A DNA stretch of 64,000 nucleotides from Berberis thunbergii (lineage: Eukaryota > Streptophyta > Magnoliopsida > Ranunculales > Berberidaceae): the NCBI GenBank assembly GCA_003290165.1, contig QNQO01000671.1, positions 124,001 to 188,000 on the forward strand, read 5' to 3'. Under the pieces are notes generated by a model. That model did no database searches. It was not told the origin of the DNA and was given only the letters and a program-made list of their open reading frames with translations. This document shows positions 22,601-34,320 of this stretch, one piece after another. A program made the position numbers and the translations under genes. The number at the start of each line of letters is the position of its first letter. Position 1 is the stretch's first letter.

Positions 22601-22884
22601 ACCAATAAACTAAAATAAAAACTTGTATTGCTTGCCTAAACTCTATTACATCATATGTATTTATAACTGAATGCAAAAATAATACTTCCTAATTGAATTC
22701 AAACCTAATTCTAATCAAACAATAACTCCTAATTCAAAAAAATCTAATATTCCCTAAAATAGAATATTGTTCTAACTAAGACATTCTAATTTCAAGTAAA
22801 TACTAAATAGGATTGGCATCCTAACAACAGGTCATTGTATCAAGAAGCTATGGTGCAATTAACTATCAATATATCTTTTAGTTG

Positions 22885-22928
22885 TATCATATCATATCAC
22901 ATCGTATCGTATCATATCATATCATATC
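22885..22928. repeat. (ATATC)n microsatellite
   Basis: Pentanucleotide run with a few G substitutions (ATCGTATCGT). Confidence 0.8.
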
Positions 22929-24595
22929 TTTCACTTTCTGTTAAATTTTCATGGATTTATAATCTATAGATTCTTATTGCAGACATTTTTCGATTATTGA
23001 GATAGGCATAATTTATTGTCATCTTATTAACTGTAAGCATTGGACCATCTACAAGCAACTGTTTGGTAAACATAACAAGTTTCGTTCTATGAAGATTTAC
23101 TTCAAAACTAGGTTCAATTGTGTCAATGAGACAAAGTATGGTCCTTCATTACTATGTTCAGAATTCTATTTCAGTTTCACTCCTTATTGATAGCAGGCTT
23201 TTGCTTTTTATTTGATTCTAATGTGAAAATTTTATCGCAGATTACTTTTCTTACACAAGCAAGATTAATTCTGGAAAAGGTATGTCGTTCATTATAAAAA
23301 TCAAGTTCCTTGCAGTAAGTTATATAAATATAGATTAAAATGTTATCCAGTCTAAGTTTATTACAGGTATTTAGTCTTCTACCTATCTTGTGCTTCAACA
23401 ACGCTAAAACTATATCGCATAATGGAGCTAGTGGGGTGTACCCTGGTTCAACGGATCTTGCCTATAATTAGGCTGTTGAAGACGGTGCAGATTACATTCA
23501 CTGCTTTGTACAAATGACTAGTGATGGGATCCCTATATGTTTAGGCTCAACCAATCTCATAGATGCTAGGAATGTTGTCCAATCACCCTTCAACAATCTT
23601 TACATTAGTGTTCCTGAAATTCAGAATAATCCTAGAATTTTTACCTTCAACCTGACTTGGAAAGATATCCAAAGCTTGAGGCGTAAGCTCCAAGTCTCTT
23701 GTTTATGCTTGTCATTTTTAATGAATTGTTCATTTCTGTAGCCTTTTTGTTGTACTCTGCCAGATTTTTTTTTTTTGAAGTATATGCTCTGTTTTCTCTG
23801 TTCTATTGTAGCGGCCATATCAGACCCCCTTTCGGTGGATTTCCCATTGTACCGGAATCCAACATATAAAAATGCTGGGAAGTTTTTATCATTCGATGAC
23901 TTTTTTTCATTTGCAGAAAAAAACCACTTGCTGGTGTCTTGATCAGCATAGAGGTGAGTACAGTATATTTCATCTGCTTGTATTGCATTTTTTTAGCACG
24001 AGTAAAAAATGGCTATCTTGACATTAGTCTCTTCTTCTAATTTGTTTTGTCTTCTTTAGAATGCAGCGTACCTTGCAAAGAGGAAAGGCTTAGGCATAGT
24101 TAATGCGGTCCTTGATTCTTTAAGAAAATTTGAATATAGCAACCTGACTACCAAGGAGGTTATCATTCAGTCCGCCAGTGAAGCAGTTCTGACAAAGTTC
24201 AAGGAACAATCTAAGTCCAAGTGCATGTACATGGTTGATGAGAGCATCAACAGTGTAGACAATGCAACTATTGAATATATAGACAATCACTATGATTTAT
24301 GTACTTATTTAAGTTTACGTGAGTATCACCTCAAATTGAAATTGTATATATATATAATTTCAATTTAAGGTTGATAGAGTATAAAGTTGTTTGGGATTGT
24401 ACTTTTTTGATGGACAAGTTATTGATTATACGAACTAGGTTAGTGTATTAGTCATCATTTACGGTGAAAATTAATATAATTGTGTTCAGGTTTGAAATGT
24501 TTTTTCAGAATGACAAAAAAAAGGCAATGAGAAATCTGAAAATTAATAGAAAGGACTAATTCCATTAAAAAATGAATTTTCATTAGTAATTTTTT

Positions 24596-25093
24596 AGCTA
24601 CAACAAGTTAGTGTTAGCCAGGGCAAATGTCGTTTCTATTTTGGCCAACTTAGTGATGGTCAGAAACTGTCGCAAGATAGCCACGACAAATGTCATCTCT
24701 ATTTTGTCAATTTGATACAGTTTCAACCATTTCAGAATTTACAACTTAGCAACAATTTGAAGCCGTCTCCAGATAGCACCGTCTCTATTTTGTCAATTTG
24801 CGACAGCCTTAACTGTCTCAAAAATTTTAAAAGTTGTCGCCAGTACTGATGTCTCAAATAAAACTTGGAATTCAAATTGGTTGAGCAACAGAGTTTTTGC
24901 AACTTAGCGACGATTATAAACCGTTGCCAGATAGCCACGGAATAGTACACCGTTGCTATTATATGGAGCGACAATTCAAATAGCTACGATATTGCAACGG
25001 TCGTTGAGCTGTTGCTGATTCATTTTAGCTACGCTTTTTTGATACTTAGCAACGGTAAAACGTTGTTGCTGAATTTACTTTTTTTTGTAGTAC
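24596..25093. mobile_element. Decayed CACTA-like remnant
   Basis: The right edge TTTTTTTTGTAGTAC resembles a CACTA end with a mutated last base, and the left edge GCTACAACAAG resembles CACTACAACAA. Between them are AGCCACGACAAATGTC, AACCGTTGCCAGATAGCC and GCAACGGT motifs like those of the intact subterminal arrays. No matching target duplication was seen. It lies just downstream of the GDPDL pseudogene. Confidence 0.5.
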
Positions 25094-26110
25094 ATGATCT
25101 AAATTCCTTGATCACTCATAAACTCAATATGTACGACTTTATAAGACATAAATACATTTACAAAATATCATTCAATGCTTAACCTGCATAAGTTTTATAA
25201 ATTCTACCAATAATTATTTTTGTTCTATTTTCCAAATACACTTTGACACTTCTCAACAAAAAACCAAATCAATTTATCTTTCATCTTTATTTATTTTTAA
25301 TCTTTTACATTTCAGCAATTTACTTTCAAGATTTGCAGTTCAACTCCTTCGATTACATTCATGAAATTTACTTTTAATGCAATTTGTATTCCTTCACAAT
25401 TTTCTTCATTTTAGTGCTTAGTAAAAAATAAATAAAATCCGGAGTCACTGAACTCATTTCTTGATCTGAGAATTCAGATTCTAGTTTGAGGTTTCACTTA
25501 CACAATCTCATCTCTCCCTATGTTCTTTTGACATATTTTCATCAATGAACATTTTCAAAATAAAATTTCAAGGTAACAAATCTTAAAAACACCAAATTAT
25601 TCAAATTGTTTGTGACAACTTAAGGGAGCTACCTCAAGTCAACTGCCCAGTAGTTAGAGCTGGAAGGGGTCTCACTGCTGTGTTCATTCACCAAACACTT
25701 GTTACCTCAAGGCCATGTTGTGTTTTGGCTTAGCACAATTGATGCACATTGGTATAGCTTGAAGAAGACCATACGATAGAGGGAGTGTATTATTTGCACC
25801 TCATCAGCCAAGTCAAGTATCTCAGTTAGTGCCTTCTAATTGCCATCTATTTACTTCGTCATTGAAAATGCTAGACATCCAAGCCCTCATGGAATTGTAT
25901 GCTGTCTTTTTTAATAGGAAGTGCATCAGATTCATGTATCTATTCATTGATCACTTCCCCGCTCCTCTGTTAGCTCAATCACTTTTTGAGAAATAATATT
26001 TGCGAAAATTTTCAATTATAATCGGACCCAAATTTAGGGAAATTTCAAAATCCAGGGTTGGAGTTTAGTCACGTGTACTAATAGATACAAGTTTTGACAA
26101 TACTTCTGGA
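25094..26110. other. Non-coding AT-rich DNA
   Basis: I see no gene, RNA or repeat structure here. Confidence 0.4.
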
Positions 26111-26749
26111 CAAGGAAGCACTGACTCTTTGAAAACTTACCACATCCGTGTCCGACACGTATCCGACACACGACACTTGCTTGATACACCTTCGGCACGT
26201 GTCAGACACTTGGTTAACGTGTCGGCAGGTATCAGACACATGGCCAATGTTGTCAACGTGTCGAACACGCCTCTGATACACCCGAAACTTGGTCAGGACA
26301 CAATCAAGACTCGAAAACCAACTTTGTTTTATTTTTTTACTTTTAGATGTTTGCAAATAATCACGTAATATAATGATTGTTGATTTATCTGAAGTGAATG
26401 ACTATTTCAATTGATGTTTAAGACAAATAGGGCAAAAAGCCACTAAAGTATAGAGGTAGTCTATGCTTCTTTTTAATCTTTCCTTCTTATTTTCTCTCAT
26501 TTGCTTCTCATCTCCTTTACTTATTCTTTACTATACTTTTTCTCAACTTTAATTAATTCTTCCAACAGTGTCATCTTCTTTAAGACATTATATAAATACA
26601 CTTTATTAGATTATTATTTATATTTATGACATTAAAAAATTATATGACGTGTCGATGTGTCCTCGAGTCCTAGTTTTTGGAAAATTGCCGAGTCGGCGTG
26701 TGGTGTCAGTGTCTGACACGACGCGTGTGTCCGTATTCATGCATCCTTG
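26111..26749. mobile_element. hAT-type non-autonomous element, 639 bp
   Basis: The termini CAAGGAAGCA and TGCATCCTTG are 10-bp inverted repeats with one mismatch, flanked by a perfect 8-bp target duplication CTTCTGGA (26103-26110 and 26750-26757). The left 180 bp and right 100 bp are rich in GTGTCCGACACG- and GTGTCAGACAC-like palindromes. There is no transposase; ORFs over the palindromes are incidental. Confidence 0.87.
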
Positions 26750-26757
26750 CTTCTGGA

Positions 26758-27006
26758 ATGGTGTATTCTTGCCAGGGCTTTCCAAGATACCTTTCATAAC
26801 TTGTAGTATTGACCATTAGCTGACTAACTATGCCGCTTACAGAGGACAGTGAGCTTGGTCCAATTTAAATTTTCATAAAGTTAAGTCCCATATAAAGATT
26901 CATTTTGCATCTGATGCCCTGACTTGGCTTGGGAAGTAACCTTACCTTGGCTATCCCAAAGGTTGAATATAATATGATAACAAACAAGTCTAGTAATGGC
27001 ACCAAC
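26758..27006. other. Flank of Copia-2, no feature
   Basis: Short stretch without an ORF before the Copia-2 5' LTR. The five bases before the LTR (CCAAC) match only three of five of those after the 3' LTR (TTAAC). Confidence 0.5.
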
Positions 27007-27310
27007 TGTTAGACATTAATCTAGACTAGTTCTAGAAGAGATGTTTGATGTTTCATATGCATTGTTCTTTGGTGTTCCATTAGTGTGACTTTTAGAATTA
27101 CTAAGTGTCTCTAGATAATTGTATTTTCTTTTGGTTTTACTAAGAGTCTGGTCATGTGAATCCTGTTTAAACCTATGTATCATTTGGTTTCAAGTATGGT
27201 GAATGAAGTGAGTTCTCTACACAGTTGAGTTCTTGTTTTACCAAGAGATTAAACTCTCTCTTGTATTCCTTATCTTCTTATTCATTCACATAGTTGGTTA
27301 AATCCCAACA
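27007..27310 (+). repeat. Copia-2 5' LTR
   Basis: Starts TGTTAGACATTAATC and ends AAATCCCAACA, i.e. canonical TG...CA ends. It is followed after two bases by the primer site. Confidence 0.93.
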
Positions 27311-27313
27311 AAT

Positions 27314-27325
27314 TGGTATCAGAGC
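27314..27325 (+). other. Copia-2 primer binding site (initiator tRNA-Met)
   Basis: TGGTATCAGAGC, three bases after the LTR, matches the standard plant copia primer site. Confidence 0.9.
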
Positions 27326-27340
27326 CTAGTCGAGAGAACC

Positions 27341-28010
27341 ATGGCGTCCAACAACAACAATTTTGTCCAACCTCCATTTCCTTTTCTTACCTGTAAAAGC
27401 TACAATCATTGGAGAATGAAGATGATGGCCCTATTTGGTTCACAAGACCTATTGGAGATCGTAGAGATTGGTTTCCAAGAGCCCAAAATGAAACAACTCT
27501 TAATCCACAAGACTTGGCCGAGTTGAAGTCTAACCGCAAGAAAGACTACAAAGCCAAGCATTTCATTATGCAAACAGTAGATGAAGCTATTCTTGATAGA
27601 ATTTTCGTAGCCACGACGGCTAAACAAGCTTGGGATATTCTTTGTTCTTCATACAAAGGAGATGACAATGTCAAGATGGTGTGCCTACAAACTCTTCGAG
27701 GGGAGTTTGATACACTAAGAATGAAGGAGTCCGAGACTATTGAAGAATACTTCAATCGTGTTATCTCAATTTTCAACCAATTGAGATTGAATGGTGAGAA
27801 TCTCGAAGACCAAAGAATTGTTGAAAAGATCCTTTGGAGTTTGACTCGAAAATTTGAGTCAGTGTTGTTGCTATTGAAGAATCCAAGGATTTATCTTCTA
27901 TGTCGGTGGAGAGTTTATTGGGATCACTACAATCCCATGAACTACGAATGAAGTAATATGATTATAGTTCCATTGAACAAGCCGTTCAAGCACAAGTCTT
28001 CTTTAGAGAT
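27341..28010 (+). pseudogene. Copia-2 gag (UBN2-type)
   Basis: Starts with MASNNNNFVQPPFPF and YNHWRMKMMALFGSQD, the typical start of a plant copia gag. It then changes frame near 27490 and continues with FIMQTVDEAILDRIF, AKQAWDILCSSYKGDD and SETIEEYFNRVISIFNQL. Another frame change near 27880 precedes SLLGSLQSHELRMK. This is the capsid-forming region; the frameshifts make it non-functional. Confidence 0.9.
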
Positions 28011-28025
28011 TCCTCTAAAGATGGC

Positions 28026-29946
28026 TTGAGAAGAAGAGGTCGTGGAAGAGGCACTTCTCGTGGTAAAGGAAGAGGCTATGGTGGAAGACATCAAGGACAA
28101 AAGAAATCACATGATGGTGAGTCTTCATTTTCAAATCGAGGAAGAGGGAGAGGAAGATCTTTCTTATCAAATATTCAATGCGATCGTTGTCATATGTATG
28201 GCCATGTCAGAAAATATTGTAGAAAGAAGATGGAGGAGGAGAACAACAAAGAATCAAATTTTTTCCATGGGAAGGAAGAAAACAATCTTTTCCTTGCATG
28301 GAATGTTCAAGAAACTTCCTTAGAAGAGGTGCGGTTCGTGGATAGTGGTTGTAGCAACCACATGACCGACAAAAAGGCCTTTGTGGAGATAAATGAGACA
28401 TTTCAAAGTGAAGTTAGAACCGGAGATGACAACAAGCTTCAAGTCAAGGGAAGAGGTGAAATTCTTGTCCAAACCAAGAAAGGAGTAAAACGGATCTCAA
28501 ATATATTTTATGTTCCCAGCCTTAAGCACAATCTCTTAAGTGTTGGGTAACTTCTTTTGAAGGGGTATGAAGTAAATTTCAAGGGAGCTTTGTGTGAGAT
28601 CAAAGATAAGAATGATGTTATCATTAGAAAGGTGGGAATGACCAAAAGCAAAATGTTTCCTTTAAAGTAATATTAATTCTTGTTTCTATACTATTCAAGA
28701 CAAGTCTTGGCTATGACATTATCGTTATGGTCACTTGAGTTTTAAAACTCTATCTCTTATGGGTAAGAAGAATCTTGTGTAAGGCTTACCTACAATTCAA
28801 CTTCAAGATAAAGTATGTGAAGGATGTGTCTTGGGGAAGCATAGTAGGAATTCTTTTCTTAGTGGGAAGGCATGGTGAGCATCAAAGCCACTTGAGCTTG
28901 TGCACACTGATCTTTGTGGGGCATTGCATACTACTTCAATTGGTGATAACCGTTATTTGTTACCTTCATTGATGACTATAGTAGGAAGACATGGATATGC
29001 TTTCTTAAACAAAAATCGAAAGTATATGGTTGTTTCAAAAGTTTCAAGGCTTTTGTTGAAAAGCAAAGTGGTTTCCAATTGAAGACTCTTCGCTTGGATC
29101 AAGGAGGAGAATACATTGATCATGGGCTTCGAGATTTCTTAAAAGATCTTGGTATTCGACATCAATTTTTAGACCATGGTACCCCTCAACAAATGGAGTC
29201 GCCGAAAGAAAAAATTGCACAATTATGGAGTTGGCTAGAAGTATGTTGAAGGCCAAGGGATTGCCAAATTTCTTTTGGGCAGAAGCGGTGGCATGTGTTG
29301 TTTATCTTTTGAACCGTTCCTCTCCTAAAGTGTGCAAGACAAGACACCACAAAAAGCTTGGAGCGGACACAAACCAAGTGTTGATCACTTGAGAATTTTT
29401 GGAAGCATTGCCTATTCACATGTACCAGATGAAAGAAGGAAGAAGCTAGATGACAAGTCCGAGAAATGCATTTTTGTTGGATATAGTGAAAGTTCCAAGG
29501 CATACAAGTTGTACAATCCCCTGACCAAGAAACTCATTGTAAGCCGTGATGTGAAGTTCAATGAAGAAGAATCTTGGAATTGGAAAGAAAATGCAACTTA
29601 AGGAAATTCAAGTTGCATAGAAATCGAAGAAGAAATTGAAGCTCCAAATGAAGAAAATGAAGAGGTTGGTGTTCCACCTTCTTCTCCCAATTCTAATTCA
29701 TCACCCTCTTCATTTTCAAGTTCAATTTCAAGTTCCCCTTTGAAGAAGACGAGGAGTCTACAAGATATTTATGAGCAAACAAATAGAAATTTGGGTGACA
29801 ATTTGGCCAATTTGGATGATGATTTGGCTAATTTTGCTTTGATTGTTGATGCCTATCCAATCATGTTTGAAGAGGCTTCTAAAGATGAGAAGTGGAAGCT
29901 TGCAATGGATAATGAAATTGATGCTATTCAAATAAACAAGACTTGA
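28026..29946 (+). pseudogene. Copia-2 zinc knuckle, protease, integrase and start of RT
   Basis: Order on the plus strand: an Arg/Gly-rich segment; a CCHC knuckle in CDRCHMYGHVRKYC (about 28180); protease VDSGCSNHMT (about 28338), with Ser-Gly-Cys where most have Thr-Gly-Ala; a pre-integrase region with stops; integrase pieces LVHTDLCGALHTT, LRLDQGGEYIDHG, and FWAEAVACVVYLLNRSS; then DHLRIFGSIAYSHVP and FVGYSESSKAYKLYN; then the RT lead-in IDAIQINKT ending at 29943. Several frameshifts and stops. The coding sequence stops abruptly at the CACTA junction. Confidence 0.9.
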
Positions 29947-29949
29947 TGT

Positions 29950-30115
29950 GACTACACCACAAGTCCATTTTTATAACATTTAATTATAGCGTTTTTTACG
30001 CATTTGCTATGAAAAGTCAAGTTGCACTACTGTTGAGTATACAAACGCTATGGCGGGATTATAAAACGCTGAGCGCTCAGCCAAATATTTGAGGTAGCGC
30101 CATTTTTCTTCCCTC
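29950..30115. repeat. Outer element left terminus (L-type end, family 2)
   Basis: The ~150 bp align by eye with the reverse complement of the right end of inner A: shared CATTT(A/G)AT.ATAG, GGCGGGATT.TAAAACG and GGCGCTCA-type blocks. Contains ATAGCG motifs. Confidence 0.75.
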
Positions 30116-30169
30116 CCTTGAACCTAAATTAAGACAAAATTTTCAAGTTTAACATCGAAATCTCTTCTT

Positions 30170-30560
30170 TCATTTCGATTTCGATTCCCCTCTCAACACA
30201 CCCAAATCCCATCTTTCATCTCTCTCTTCGTTTCATTTCTTCAATGGCGACTGAACAAGTTAGAACGAAGCAAGAGATAACTTCCCACTTGTTTCCTTTC
30301 CCTCTGCTTACTATCTAACTGGAGAAGGAGAGGACGAGAGGTTGAGAAATTGCTAGGTTTATGTTAGCAACAGTGAAATTTGGGGCTCTAGTTTGGTCAA
30401 GTGACATGTAGAAGAGAAACAATAATATCTGCTGCACTCGAAACACTCCTAGAAACAGAAGAAGCAGCAGCAGAGAAGGTCTCTGAAGTTCCCCAATCCA
30501 TTGAAGAAGAAACAGAGGTTTCCATTCTACCCTTCGATTCTATTCTGTCTTGAATTATGT
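30170..30560 (+). pseudogene. 5' leader and first exon of an unidentified captured gene
   Basis: After a C/T-rich leader, ATG at 30244 opens MATEQVRTKQEITSHLFPF. A later stretch (about 30410-30520), in another frame, encodes ETIISAALETLLETEEAAAE followed by SEVPQSIEEETE and a possible donor. It looks like the 5' coding end of a plant gene, but I do not recognise it. It is the first fragment after the L-type end and may supply promoter and start codon for the array. Confidence 0.35.
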
Positions 30561-31835
30561 GTTTATGTTTACTTTATAATTGATTCCACATTTTCTCGCA
30601 TTTCATCGAATGTATCATCTTAAATTTTGTCTCATTTTTCATTGTGAATAACTTCATCTCCCATTCAAACAACATATGATTAGCCAATTGTAATTGGAAA
30701 GGTAAATATTGACTTAATTGCCTCCTTGTTCAATTGTGCATCTCTTCCATATATACTGGCCTTTGCGTACCTATTTTTGAAGTTCGATGTAGGGGTAATT
30801 ATATCTACTACGTTTTTGTTATTGCTAATTCCTTCTACGACTGGACTGAGTACTATGACAAAGATTTTATTCATGATATATTTGACAGTAAGGAAGCAGG
30901 TTGGGAATTCCAATTTGCTGGCTGGCATCAAGTATTGTTGTTATGATTCTCTTAGTCTTGAGCATTTTCCTTATTCTTCTTCCCGGAAATGCTATTTGTT
31001 TTGGGACACCATTTTATTAAGCATTCAATTTCAAAGGGTTTTTTTTCAAAGCTATTTCTCTGTTGCTTTTATTGATGAGATGAAAATTTCATTTTCTAAC
31101 TGGCTATTATTATATTTTGTCATTCTGGTTTAATTCTTGAAAATCTAGTTTAAAAAATGTAAGTGCAGAATACATGGATTATTTTCATGATTATGTAGGG
31201 AACAGTAAATATCCATATGACTTAATGATATGAAGTTTCCTTGTTGACTTCAGTTTTTGCAAAGTTGTTATCTAATGGCACATTGTTGTTTCTTGGTCAG
31301 ATGTTAATATAGTCACCACCGTCTATGTATCCTTCCAACAAGTTATGCGATAGGTATGTTGAGTTCTATTGTATCTACAATTATTATGTGTTAAATTAGG
31401 GTGTAAGGATGATATGGGGGTATACGTCTCGTCTCTGATTTAATAATTGCATACTTACAACTTGCCTATGCCTGCGGAAGTCTCGAGTTAACTGGTGCAC
31501 GAAAGCACTGTGATTCCAAGAACCTTCTTAGTGGACTTAAAATGGTAAATGATAGAGCTCAACTTCTTCTAATGTTTTAAGCATTATTGTTTACATATAA
31601 TATTTTGCTATTCTGGGTAATTTGAGGTTTTCTGTTGAATGTAGTAGTAATCTGAGTAGAAACTCGTTTCATTTTCTTGAGATAGGGTATTTTCTATCTC
31701 TGATTTCATCTTTATCCTGTTTATTTATGAAAACTCGTGTCCTGAATTTGACTTGGACTTAAGTTTTTAGTGTTACTCTTGTCATGACATGCTTTTGAAA
31801 TAGGTTTTGCCTTGTGATTGGCACTATGAGATTCA
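30560..31835 (+). other. Intronic or unrecognised DNA in the outer element
   Basis: 30697-30770 (GGAAAGGTAAATATT...GTGCATCTCTTCCATATATA) recurs as a direct repeat at about 32218-32290. An exon-like stretch near 30835-30930 encodes YDWTEYYDKDFIHDIFDSKE, with no family recognised. Confidence 0.4.
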
Positions 31836-32222
31836 GGAAAGGAGATCAAGTCGAGGTACAACGCCAAATGGGATTTACCTTCTTGTTCTTGGCAGCATGA
31901 CACATTGCTTTTGGGAAATGGCCATGCTTATGTCATTAAATATGAGCAGCCAAATGTGGTCAGTAGCACGCCTATGATGGAGAAACTATCTCAGAAACTC
32001 ATTAGGCCTTGCCCTTTTATGAGAGTTGAGCAAAATTGGGCAACTGGAGGCAAGGTCAATGTTTTCAACTATTATTTATGGAAACCGACAATTGTCTCAG
32101 AAGTTATATGATGCGCATCTTTTTATGATTAAGCTCAATGAAATGGCCAAGAAACTGAAAGCCTACAAATCTCAACAGGGTTCCACGATATTGGCATAAT
32201 GAAGAATGGATTGTTATTGGAA
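31836..32222 (+). pseudogene. Captured Agenet/Tudor-like domain fragment
   Basis: Contains KGDQVEV, GNGHAYVIKYEQPN, IRPCPFMRVEQNW, KVNVFNYYLWKPTIVSEV and, after a frame change, VPRYWHNEEWIVIGK. The order (K-G-D-x-V-E-V; IRP-P; W-x-G-x-V-x-VF..W; ..W.IGK) resembles plant Agenet-domain proteins, which are chromatin or RNA binding. It ends at GTAAAT. No ATG or full domain pair is present. Confidence 0.5.
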
Positions 32223-32633
32223 AGGTAAATATTCACTTGATTGCCTAGTTGTTCAATTGTGCATCTCTTCCATATATATGGTTTTTGCATACTTGTTTGA
32301 AGGCATGTTAGGGTGAATTCTTTTGGTATTGTCTTACATACATAATTCTACAGTCATTCACTTTGAATTATTCTAGAAGCCAATAGATCACCAAGTGTGA
32401 TCGCAGCAACAAAAACTGGTGTATGGGAAGTCCAACAAACGCCCACAAGAATGTTGAAGAGAGGGTTAGGCAATCTGTGTTGTCTTGAATGGGATGCTAG
32501 AAGAAGTCAGAAAATGAGAGTAACTAGACAGATGGTGATCACCATGAAAGGGTTCCAATGCCAGAGCGACAACATCATTGCCCAAGAAGCTGCATTCTGT
32601 TACTTCCTCTAATAAAACACTGGGTGGAAAAAT

Positions 32634-33110
32634 ATGTTGACAATGCTTCCCTTAACAACAAAACGGTCCAATATTCAGTTTGATAGAATGTCAGAAAATA
32701 GAAACAGTAATATCGGATGTTCTATTATTGGAAGTCTAAAATCACATTATGCTGAGCCTATCACTAACGTACAGTCCCAGTTGCACTGCAAACAACAGTT
32801 CATGTCAACTTTGGAAACACGTACATTGTCACGTCTAGGTTTAGCTATGGCTTTCCAAGAGATCATGGCTAATGCTTTTACATTGATGATCGATGTCTTT
32901 GGAAATTATGTAATCTAGAAGGTATTTGTACTTTAATAATCCATCAGTTTTGAAATTGATTTTATGTTCATTCTGTTTGTTTCCGCATGGCATAACAATT
33001 GGAGTTCTCCTTCAGTTTTTTGAGCATGGAACAGTGTTGTAGAGAAGGGAATTAGCAAACCAACTGAATGGGCATGTATTGGCGCTCCGCCTTCAAATGT
33101 ATGGACTTTG
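32634..33110 (+). pseudogene. Captured Pumilio (PUF) repeat fragment
   Basis: The 3' part of the first exon encodes AFQEIMANAFTLMIDVFGNY followed by VI and then an AAGGTATTTG donor. The next exon (about 33017-33105) has FFEHG, RRELANQLNGHVLALRLQMY. This is the linker between two PUF repeats of plant Pumilio proteins (family pattern DVFGNYVIQKFFEHG). An in-frame TAG in the second exon and the missing remaining repeats make it a fragment. Functional PUF proteins bind mRNA 3' UTRs with eight repeats. Confidence 0.85.
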
Positions 33111-33395
33111 CTGGAGAAACCTCAAAACAGTTCCAAGATAGCTACAAAGAAGCACTATTTCCGTCAAAAGATGACATGGCTACTAAGGAATATGCATAAT
33201 ATGCACTACCTTACAGTAAAGCTGATGCAAATTCAAAGGTTAGTCCTGTTTTCTGTGAACCCTATGCTCCAAACTTATGATTTGATCAAAATCAGGAGAA
33301 CAAATTCTTAGATACAATGCTAAATTGATTAACACATAATGGTTATTATTAGAGACAATTCTAGCTTTCTTATCCGACATATTTGGTTGAGTGCA

Positions 33396-33760
33396 GGAGA
33401 ACAAATTCTTGAAGTTTCTTGGTTTCATGCGGAATCCTTTGTCATGGGTTATGGAAGCTGCAACAGTTATGGCACTTGTCCTTGCTAATGGTGGAGTGAG
33501 TCTAAAAAACTTGACATGCTTCCATGAGTTCTTGAGCTATTACTTTTTATTTTTCAAACATATGAAACATTGTATGGTGTTGCATCTACTAATGGAAAGT
33601 CTCTTGGTATTATATTTCAGGGCGAAAGTCCTGACTGGCAGAACTTTGTAGGGATCATGTGTCTATTAGTAATCAATTCTACTATTAGTTTTATGAAGAA
33701 AAATAATGTCGGGAATGCTGCAGCAGCACTTATGGCCCGTTTAGCTCCAAAGACAAAGGT
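33396..33760 (+). pseudogene. Captured plasma-membrane H+-ATPase (AHA) fragment, two exons
   Basis: Exon A (33396-33495, after an AG acceptor) encodes [20 protein letters not shown] and [12 protein letters not shown] and ends at GTGAGT. Exon B (about 33620-33760) encodes [20 protein letters not shown] and then [18 protein letters not shown] and ends at GTATGA. These are consecutive N-terminal exons (M1-M2 and start of the A domain) of plant P3A proton pumps. The native intron is kept, so the capture was from genomic DNA. Substitutions such as MKKNN for the usual IEENN show drift. Confidence 0.93.
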
Positions 33761-34189
33761 ATGAGTGCATTTTATTCTTATGGATTTCACTTGTAAACAA
33801 CAATAATTTCATTTGATAAAGCATGAAACTTTTACAAATATTCATGAATTTCTAGATTGCATTTACTATGCTTCGTAAGTTTTAAATCAACGGATTCACT
33901 AGTCAGAGATAAGAAGTTCTAGCAATTCCTCTGAATCCTTAGGGATATGTAATTCATAACAAAATTCGTTTTATTTTCAACGCCTGGGATAATATGATTG
34001 TTTACCATGGGGTGTTTGTTTTTTTGTATGAAATTGCTTGTTTCTAAAAGCTTGGACATATCTGGTTCTCTTGTATTCTTGGTTCAACATAAACTAACAT
34101 ATTTGTTTTTTACCTGATGGAAATACAAAATTGTGTGGGAAACAATCTGTGATTGTTTATTATAAATGTTTTACTTGTCTACTTGTCAC

Positions 34190-34320
34190 CACAACTGCAA
34201 CCTGACTCATCAACAAGGACCTTGTTTCCCATGGTGTTATCACAGAATATATCTACTGGTCCTCCAAGCTCGCTTTTGCAAGTTGCAGTAAAAAATAATC
34301 AACATCTTGTATGTAGCATG
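34190..34320 (+). pseudogene. Captured beta-adaptin appendage fragment
   Basis: [20 protein letters not shown] followed by VKNNQ corresponds to the start of the appendage region of plant AP-1/AP-2 beta-adaptin (family pattern [24 protein letters not shown]). The reading then degenerates. Adaptins are coat-protein adaptors for clathrin vesicles; this piece is too short to function. Confidence 0.7.

Larger units (their letters stand above)
21270..24320 (+). pseudogene. SHV3/GDPDL-like glycerophosphodiester phosphodiesterase pseudogene
   Basis: Family members are GPI-anchored cell-wall proteins with two GDPD-like domains. Here exon 1 (21270-21404) has ATG and a hydrophobic signal peptide (LVLYFFLLVLALRSATVAAI), then SSSWQTLRG. 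Exon 2 (about 21561-21853) has LVIARGGFFGLFPSSS and TYVVNGQPTLGLFSID and ends at GTAAGT. A short exon near 22280 has IKPGLWLNIRS. The second domain (23400-23690) has ISHNGASGVYPGSTDLAYN, MTSDGIPICLGSTNL and FTFNLTWKDIQSL. Later exons (23815-24320) have LYRNPTYKNAGKF and ENAAYLAKRKGL. Stops at 21668, 21821 and 23469, a frame break near 23930 and a missing C-terminus make it non-functional. Confidence 0.85.

Noticed and set aside
26129..26368. ORFs on both strands rich in RHV/DTC repeats
   Set aside because: They follow the GTGTCCGACACG palindromes of a hAT-type MITE; not genes.
33396..33760. A host H+-ATPase gene
   Set aside because: Only two internal exons are present, between fragments of unrelated genes, inside a CACTA element.
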